Of a stretch of 64,000 nt of DNA, positions 57,557 to 64,000 are shown in pieces. The translations under genes and the position numbers were made by a program. Each line of letters opens with the position of its first letter. Position 1 is the stretch's first letter. Source of the DNA: Sphaerolaimus hirsutus (taxonomy: Eukaryota; Nematoda; Chromadorea; Monhysterida; Sphaerolaimidae); the NCBI GenBank assembly GCA_964036195.1, contig OZ038455.1:16261855-16325854 (forward strand), read 5' to 3'. The notes below the pieces were generated by a model that worked only from the letters and a program-made list of their open reading frames with translations, did not search any database and was not told the DNA's origin.

Positions 57557-59290
57557 GTCATTCGGGGAAGCCTGGGCCACTGGCCACACAAAAGAAGTAT
57601 ATCAGTAAAAAAATGGCTAAAGCCAAATAAAAAGTGGACGCTGCCTCCACAGCAAATAGACATGAAGTGTGTCTCTCAAATGGACATGAAGTGCATCCCT
57701 CAAATGGACATTAATATATATTGGATGCACAAAAGAAATGTATCATTGCTTAGAAAATGGCATACACTTCACTGATAACACACTTTACTGTGGTTACATA
57801 TCCCACCTGAATAAAGAAACTATTTGTATTACATCACAAGAGTTACATGTATTGACTGTTAAATGCACAAAAGCAATATATCATTACATCTGCATTGTGA
57901 GAAATGTCTCACATGGAACCCAGACTTTTATTTATTCAATAGTTTTCAAGGCAGATTACAGTGTTAGACGTACACATCCATGTAAAAAAAGTTTCACACC
58001 CTTCAACGATCTGAGACAAAAAGGAAAAAAATTCACTCAAGTTTATCACAGCTGCGTGAGCTTTTTGGTTTCAAACACACACATAGNNNNNNNNNNNNNN
58101 NNNNNNNNNNNNNNNNNNNNNNNNNNNNNNNNNNNNNNNNNNNNNNNNNNNNNNNNNNNNNNNNNNNNNNNNNNNNNNNNNNNNNNNNNNNNNNNNNNNN
58201 NNNNNNNNNNNNNNNNNNNNNNNNNNNNNNNNNNNNNNNNNNNNNNNNNNNNNNNNNNNNNNNNNNNNNNNNNNNNNNNNNNNNNNGGTGTCATTCGGGG
58301 AAGTCTGGGCCACTGGCCACACAAAAGAAGTATATCAGTAAAAAAATGGCTAAAGCCAAACAAAAAGTGGACGCTGCCTCCACAGCAAATAGACATGAAG
58401 TGTGTCTCTCAAATGGACATGAAGTGCGTCCCTCAAATGGACATTAATATATATTGGATGCACAAAAGAAATGTATCATTGCTTAGAAAATGGCATACAC
58501 TTCACTGATAACACACTTTACTGTGGTTACATATCCCACCTGAATAAAGAAACTATTTGGATTACATCACAAGAGTTACATGTATTGACTGTTAAATGCA
58601 CAAAAGCAATATATCATTACATCTGCATTGTGAGAAATGTCTAACATGGAACCCAGACTTTTATTTATTCAATAGTTTTCAAGGCAGATTACAGTGTTAG
58701 ACGTACACATCCATGTAAAAAAAGTTTCACACCCTTCAACTATCTGAGACAAAAAGGAAAAAAATTCACTCAAGTTTATCATAGCAGCGTGAGCTTTTTG
58801 GTTTTAAACACACACATAGCACAGCTCACGCAGCTGTGATAAACTTGAGTGAATTTTTTCCTTTTTGTCTCAGATAGTTGAAGGGTGTGAAACTTTTTTT
58901 ACATGGATGTGTATGTCTAACACTGTAATCTGCCTTGAAAACTATTGAATAAATAAAAGTCTGGGTTCAATGTGAGACATTTCTCACAATGCAGATGTAA
59001 TGATATATTGCTTTTGTGCATTTAACAGTCAATACATGTAATTCTTGTGATGTAATACAAATAGTTTCTTTATTCAGGTGGGATATGTAACCACAGTAAA
59101 GTGTGTTATCAGTGAAGTGTATGCCATTTTCTAAGCAATGATACATTTCTTTTGTGCATCCAATATATATTAATGTCCATTTGAGGGATGCACTTCATGT
59201 CCATTTGAGAGACACACTTCATGTCTATTTGCTGTGGAGGCAGCGTCCACTTTTTATTTGGCTTGAGCCATTTTTTTACTGATACTATTT
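57557..59290. repeat. Direct and inverted long repeat around assembly gap
   Basis: A roughly 530-bp unit beginning GGTGTCATTCGGGGAAG occurs at 57557-58086 and 58287-58800 in direct orientation. A third copy in opposite orientation runs from about 58824 to 59285. The second and third copies form a near-perfect palindrome with a spacer of about 30 bp. Open frames (CVSQMDMKC and so on) are the same in all copies and match nothing I know. Confidence 0.85.
58087..58286. other. Assembly gap (200 N)
   Basis: Exactly 200 undetermined bases, the usual arbitrary scaffolding gap, placed between two direct copies of the long repeat. Confidence 0.99.
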
Positions 59291-59340
59291 TTGTTAGGTC
59301 AATGTAAAAAGGTACGTGATATTTTTTGTGCATTCTAAAT

Positions 59341-59465
59341 CTAAGTACAAAAATGCCATGGCGCTTTTCATGGGCATGGCGCCACGGCAAGATAGCGTCA
59401 AGCGCCAAATTCGCCATGGCGCTTTTTCCTTTGGCGTCAGCGCCATGGCGCTTTTACATCACTAC
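59341..59465. repeat. GGCGCC-type remnant
   Basis: CATGGCGCTTTT words in both orientations, ending CGCTTTTACATCACTA, the terminus of the TAGTGATG family. The left end is not clear. Confidence 0.5.
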
Positions 59466-59668
59466 CTAATCATACAGATGTTTGGCTGCAGCGTCCACTT
59501 TTTGTTGGCTTCAGCTTCAGGCTTTTTGTGGGCTTTTTTATGGGATTGACACGTCGGTCTTTATCAAGTGACGGAACCAAACACCTAAATTAACAATGAT
59601 TCTTTTATCCTTCGCTATACAATTTGAATAAAGAAAAAAGTAGAGAACCAGAACATGTCAAAAAAACA

Positions 59669-62232
59669 TCAAGCCAAATCAATTGCGTCCAATTTCCTCG
59701 GGTCCTCGGGATCGAACCTGGGGCCAATTCCACAAAAGGAGAAGTGAAATGAGAAGCGAAACAAAATGAAAAAAGTGAAGAAATGAATTCTGACTTAGGA
59801 AGCATTGTTTCGTAGGAAACGGGCAGACTTTCTCGCTTCCGTCAGAGGTTTCGAATTGAAAATGTGACCCTAGTCTCATTCGAATTCTATTTCACTCCGC
59901 TTTTCACTTCTCCTTTTGCGGAATTGGCACCTGGCGGCAAAATCGCTGCCCCTCCGATGGAACACGGAGTTGATGGAGCCGACTAGCAAGTTGGTGATGT
60001 GCCCGCTGGCCGAGATGTTGCGCTCGCGCGTGCTGGGCGCCGCGCCCGGAGAGCTGCAGTGCGACCGCGCGGGGTCGTCCCTGGGGCGCGGCTCTGAGTG
60101 TTGACAAAGTGCATGTATTTAGGTAATTGCTCATACATACATATTTGCATATTCAGTTTACATTTTACATGGTCATACAGATTTTATTTGTGTTCATCTT
60201 GCTTTGACGCATGTCGCTCTGGGGCCAGTCCCGCAATTGGACAAGTACTTTACTCTTGACACGTTTTTGTATCCAAATCTTATGTAACATAAGATTTGGG
60301 TACGAAAAAGTAAAGATTTGGATACAAAAAATCATGAGCTTTGGATACAAAAAACACATAAAATTTGAATATTAAAAGATAAGATTTGGATACACAATTG
60401 ACACTTTGGAACTGCCCCCTGGTGCCGGTTCCGCAAGTGGAACAGTCAGATGAGTAAAGTTAAAAGTCAAGAGCAAAGTCAAGAAGAAAGTCAAGAGTAG
60501 TAAAGTGCATGTCCACCTGATTAGTGATGGAAAAAGCGCTAGGCTTTTAGCGCCAAGCGTCAAAAGCGCCATGGCGCTTTTCAGGACCTGGGCGCCAAGC
60601 GCCTTTTTGCACTAGCGCCAGGTGCCAGCGCCATGGCGCTTTTCCATCACTACACCTGATGCCTAACAAGGTCTATGACAGGAACAAATGTTATGCGAGC
60701 TGTCTGAAATCTTCAGAAAAGTAGCACGAACCCAGTATAGTGCTGGTGTGCCAGCTATTATTGAACGGCGTTTTCCCGGCATTTTTTCCCACCATTCCGA
60801 CCATATTTCCATCCGCTTTGATTACATTAGCAAACAGATATTTGTTGGCACCCGAGAAATTTGCGCATTGGGCGCTCCTTCGTTTGCAACTAGCATTGGG
60901 TAGTTGGCCTTTCTCAGCTAAATCGGATATTTTCGCTGATGCTAGACTGTCCAAGAGGGTGAGGTCGCGTTCAACTGCAAAGATGCGAGAATAGGTGATC
61001 TACAAAATTTAGAAAATCAATCAACTGTACCACGGGTTCAACCGTATAAATATCATCAAAATTTCCGGTATTTCAGTATTAATATACCGGCGTCGGCGTT
61101 TTTCATTCAAAAATGTGTGCCATTTTCATTTTTTACGCCAAACGTGTCTGCAAAAGCATTTCAAGTTGGCGACATTTTAGCACCCTTTAGGCACAGCGCA
61201 CCAGGCGCCAACGGGGTCATGGCGCGGCGCCGTTTGGCACTGGCGCCGTTCCAACACTAGTCGCGAGCTTAGAAACATAGCATTCAGCACTGACCATTGG
61301 CGCTGCACTGTGGAAACCGGCCTCCATCCAGAACAACTCTCAATAAGTTCTCAGCAGTGGCTATTTGTTCTAGTTCGATTTGTGAACTGTCGATCAATAT
61401 TTTGAAGGGATTACATCCTGAAGTCGTCACCACATTTAGCTTGCGTGCAAAAAGTACCAAATCGCCGGCTAGTTCCACAGCATGAACAGCTGCGACGGCA
61501 GATAAAATTCGTCAAATGTCGTACCATATTTCCTTGAATAAACCCCCTTGAATTGTCTCCTCGAAATACCCCCACCTCTGATCAACCTGGGGAAATAATA
61601 AGCCCCCCTCGAATTACCCCTTATGAATTACCACGCCGAGAAAACCAGCTTACCATCGCCGCTATTGTAGCGTGTCAATATCGGCGGCTCAATACATTTA
61701 TTTGTACTTGGCACGGAGCCAAATTCTACCATTTTGTCGTCAGTCCCAGTGCACGCTGCATGGGCGCTGTGTCGCCTAAGTCCCTGTCCGGTTTGTCTCA
61801 TTAAACTGACGTGTCCACTTAGTGGGTCACTCCGCAAAATAAACGTATCACAGCGTGGACATTTTTCCGCTTGTGGAATGTCACTGGTAGATGTGGATGA
61901 GTCATCAAGCTGTGACGAGTACTGATTTTGCAGAAGAGGCTTTTAAATCGTTTTGGCACTATTGGCGGCCCTCACACTGGTTGACACAAGTGTGTCAACT
62001 AGTCTGTGTCAACTGATATTTCGGCTTCACGTGTGGTAGAGCGATCTCCAAATGCACACGCGGCAACGTTGAAAAAATACCTGCGAAACGAAAAGCAGAA
62101 ATCTGAGTTGACACATACCAGTTGACACACGTGTCTCAACTAGTGTGCGGTTCGCCATTGATCTGTCACTCACCACGGTGCACTGAGCATCTGTGTCTGA
62201 TAAGGCACTGATTTTGAAATTTGCAAACAATT
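59669..62232 (-). CDS. Unrecognised six-exon gene, 5' end missing
   Basis: Minus-strand exons in consistent phase: 62232-62174, 61921-61654, 61489-61295, 60974-60732, 60093-59931 and 59717-59669 (TGA); at least 324 residues. Features: a CPRC pair in QAEKCPRCDTFILRSDP, a helical-looking stretch with AVELAGDLVLFARKLNVVTT and SSQIELEQIATAENLLRVVL, NKYLFANVIKADGNMVGMVG, a Ser/Pro/Arg-rich linker, and a C-terminus SINSVFHRRGSDFAA, then RFDPEDPRKLDAIDLA. I do not recognise the family; it reads like a cytosolic or nuclear protein. Most junctions have good sites (GTGAGT, GTAAGC, GTCAGT donors); the fourth donor (GTTCGT) is weaker. The last intron is an introner-like element, and others hold a hAT element and a CTAGTTGACA element. 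Confidence 0.6.
59718..59930 (-). mobile_element. Introner-like element forming an intron
   Basis: On the minus strand the intron starts GTGCCAATTCCGCAAAAGG (then AGAAGTGAAA) and ends TTTCACTTCTCCTTTTGTGG (then AATTGGCCCCAG). Complementing the 3' end gives GGGGCCAATTCCACAAAAGG, so the intron is the element, TIR to TIR. CAG stands at the exon end and at the intron end. Splicing (phase 2) restores ...GCCAG|GTTCG... with an open frame to the stop. Confidence 0.75.
60222..60420. mobile_element. Introner-like element
   Basis: The left end GGGGCCAGTCCCGCAATTGG and the right end CACTTTGGAACTGCCCC, with CTG on each side. The interior repeats AAAGATTTGGATAC words. The right CTG is directly followed by the left end of another copy (GTGCCGGTTCCGCAAGTGG, from 60424). 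It lies in the fourth intron of the minus-strand gene. Confidence 0.6.
60522..60652. mobile_element. hAT-type element, 131 bp, AGCGCC repeats
   Basis: TAGTGATGGAAAAAGCGC to GCGCTTTTCCATCACTA, with the perfect 8-bp duplication CACCTGAT (60514-60521, 60653-60660). A short relative of the 9941 and 52023 elements. Confidence 0.9.
61966..62156. mobile_element. GGCCC-CACAC-CTAGTT element in intron
   Basis: GGCGGCCCTCACACTGGTTG on the left and CAACTAGTGTGCGGTTCGCC on the right, GTTGACACAAGTGTGTCAAC words inside; close to the copy at 6716. It fills most of the 252-bp first intron of the minus-strand gene. Confidence 0.75.
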
Positions 62233-62317
62233 CTGCAATCGATTCACATTCGCGAACCTATTACAACGCGTAAATGTTTATAATTTTCTGATGAAGGCAG
62301 TAGGTTGTGATATAAAA

Positions 62318-63868
62318 CATAGTTGTTAAAAACTATTTACGTTCACTCAAAAAGTACGTATACTCGAGTACTGAATAAAAAGGTTTACGTATAATTTACA
62401 GAGTAAATACGTTTACGTTTTCTCCGAAAAAAGTACCTTTACTCGCATTTACGTATACTTTTTGAAAGTACTCGAGTACAGAAAACGTATTTCAGGCTTT
62501 GTTATAGGCTTTTGCGAGGTATAGATGGAAAAAATGGAGAGAAAAAGTGAAAAATAAGAAAAAATTGTCAAAAATAGCTGAAAATATATGAATAACACAT
62601 GAACTAGTGAATTTGAAGGTTATAATGATCAAAAAGGTACGAAAATCAGAGTTTTTTAGTGAAAGTAGGGGCAAAATTCCCCAAAATTACACACTTTTAT
62701 GTTTTCTGGGGAAAAAAGTATTTTACTCATGTTTACTCATGAGTAAAAGTAAAAAATTTTACTGTACATTTTCTGTACTCAGGGGGTGAGTGACAAATAT
62801 ATATAAAAGTACCTGTACTCACATTTACGTATACTTTTTGAAAGTACTCGAGTACATAAAATGTATTTCAGATAGGCTTTATTGTAGCCTTTTACAATGC
62901 ATAGATGGAAAAAAAGGAGAGAAAAAGTTAAAAATAGGAAAAAAATTGTCAAAAATAGCTGAAAATAGACAAATAACACATAAACTAGTGAATTTGAAAG
63001 TTCAAATGATCAAAAAATGATCAGAGGATTTTAGTGAATGTTGGGCAAAATTCCTAAAAAGTACTCACTTTTACATTTTCTGGGGAAAAAAGTATTTCAC
63101 TCATGTTTACTCATGAGTAGGGTGTCAAATTTCCGTTTTCCGTTTTCCGTTTCCGTTTTCCGCAGGCAAATTTTTTCCGTTTTCTGTTCCGTTTTCCGAC
63201 TTCTGAATTTTTTTTCCGTGTTCCGTTTTCCGGCAATATTTTTTCCCGTTTCCGTTTTTCCGGCTCATTTTCCGTTTTCCGGCTAAATTTTCAGTTTTTC
63301 CGCCTTTTTTCCGTTTTCCGCCTCAATTTCCAGTCTTTCTACCTTTTTTCCATTTTCCGCCTCAATTTTCCATTTTTCCGCCTCATTTTACCTTTTTCTA
63401 ACTCAACTTTCGGTTTTTTGATCAGCCAAACTGGCAAAAATTCATGCAGATTGTCAATGGTGTAAAAAAATTTCTGTTTCCAGCAAAATTACTGCAAATT
63501 TTTTCCACTTCCAGCAAAATTTCAGCAAATTTTATCCGTTTCCGGCAAAATTCCAGCAAGTTTTTCCATTTTCGTGCAAATTTGATTTTTCCGTTTGGCC
63601 TCTTTTTCCGGCTGCTGAAATTTTTTTTCCGTTTCCGTTTTCCGCCAAGTGCAAATTTTTTTCCGTTTTCCGTTCCGTTTTCCGGCCGCTGAAATTTTTT
63701 TTCCGTTTCCGTTTCCGTTTTCCGTAAAAAATTTTTTTTTACACCCTACTCATGAGTAAAAGTAAAAAAATTTACTGTACGTTTTCTGTACTCAGGGGGT
63801 CAGTAAAAAATAAATACTTTATGTTTACGTATACTTTGAAAAAAGTTCGGTACTTTTAACAACTCTGG
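62318..63868. mobile_element. GTACTCGAG element with nested hAT
   Basis: Left end near TAGTTGTTAAAAACTATTTACG, right end GGTACTTTTAACAACTCTG. Inside, ACTCGAGTAC and CTCATGAGTAAAAGT words recur, and a block around GGAAAAAANGGAGAGAAAAAG is present twice (62525, 62909). The hAT element 63118-63748 is inserted near its right end. Confidence 0.65.
63118..63748. mobile_element. hAT-type element, TTTTCCG repeats, nested
   Basis: 631 bp, TAGGGTGTCAAAT to TTACACCCTA, with the perfect 8-bp duplication CTCATGAG (63110-63117, 63749-63756). It is the third copy of the family seen at 4741 and 37290 and closest to the latter. Confidence 0.92.
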
Positions 63869-63879
63869 TATAAAAGCGC

Positions 63880-64000
63880 CATTATGCCATCGGCGCTTGA
63901 CGCCGTGTCCACGAAAAGTGCCACGGCGCTTTTTTGCATGACGCCACGAACAAAACGAGTGACGCTGGTGCTCGGAGATGAGCGCCAAAGGAAAAAACGC
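63880..64000. repeat. GCGCCA remnant at window end
   Basis: AAAAGCGCCATTATGCCATC and CGGCGCTTTTTTGCATGACG words, apparently the start of another GCGCC-type element that runs out of the window. Confidence 0.4.

Noticed and set aside
57344-58508. Frames of 60-256 codons around the N gap
   Set aside because: One runs through undetermined bases; the others lie in tandem or duplicated repeats and match nothing known.
59701-59730. tRNA-like T-loop word (complement of GGATCGAACC)
   Set aside because: No acceptor, D or anticodon arms fit around it; it is the start of the last exon of the minus-strand gene.

Overview
This window is nuclear DNA from an animal, most likely an invertebrate; I could not place the taxon more closely. 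The evidence is four replication-dependent histone genes with metazoan 3' stem-loops, many-exon genes with GT-AG introns, a tRNA-Tyr with a short intron, nuclear genes for mitochondrial proteins, and no bacterial-style operons. Exon models were built by hand from open frames, splice-site phase and remembered protein families. No search or transcript data were available.

Layout of genes. A CCCH zinc-finger gene lies at 2.3-4.1 kb (+). A partial cysteine-rich, probably secreted, protein lies at 6.4-9.1 kb (-). A secreted MAM-domain protein lies at 14.5-19.4 kb (+). Histones H3 (-), H2A (-), H2B (+) and H4 (+) are spread over 20.8-27.9 kb. Glyoxalase I lies at 30.8-32.9 kb (-), directly below two unrecognised same-strand genes at 32.9-33.9 kb. 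A mitoNEET/CISD-type iron-sulfur protein lies at 37.9-38.8 kb (+). Sulfide:quinone oxidoreductase, nine exons, lies at 46.3-51.9 kb (+). tRNA-Tyr is at 54.26 kb (+). An unrecognised six-exon gene lies at 59.7-62.2 kb (-). Glyoxalase I, CISD and SQOR are housekeeping redox and detoxification functions; nothing shows that they work as one pathway.

Most of the rest is short non-autonomous DNA transposons. Ten have perfect 8-bp target duplications (hAT type), and most of these have interiors built of short repeated units. Others share an outer terminus (TACCGTATTT, or GGCCC-n-CACAC-n-CTAGTT) but carry different repeat interiors. Large repeats include a 1.7-kb array of a 14-bp unit, a roughly 1-kb palindrome beside a 200-bp assembly gap, and a 1.55-kb inverted-repeat element.

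The most exciting observation concerns a further terminal-inverted-repeat family. Its copies begin GTGCCA or GTGGCA and appear to duplicate a 3-bp target, often CAG. Two copies sit in coding sequence exactly as introns (15262-15470 and 59718-59930). In both, the element supplies the donor GT and the duplicated CAG supplies the acceptor, so the reading frame is restored on splicing. This is the behaviour expected of introner elements, which make introns by transposition. A second unusual feature is a 13-base overlap between the stop of an 88-residue ORF and the start of glyoxalase I on the same strand, which suggests a dicistronic transcript.
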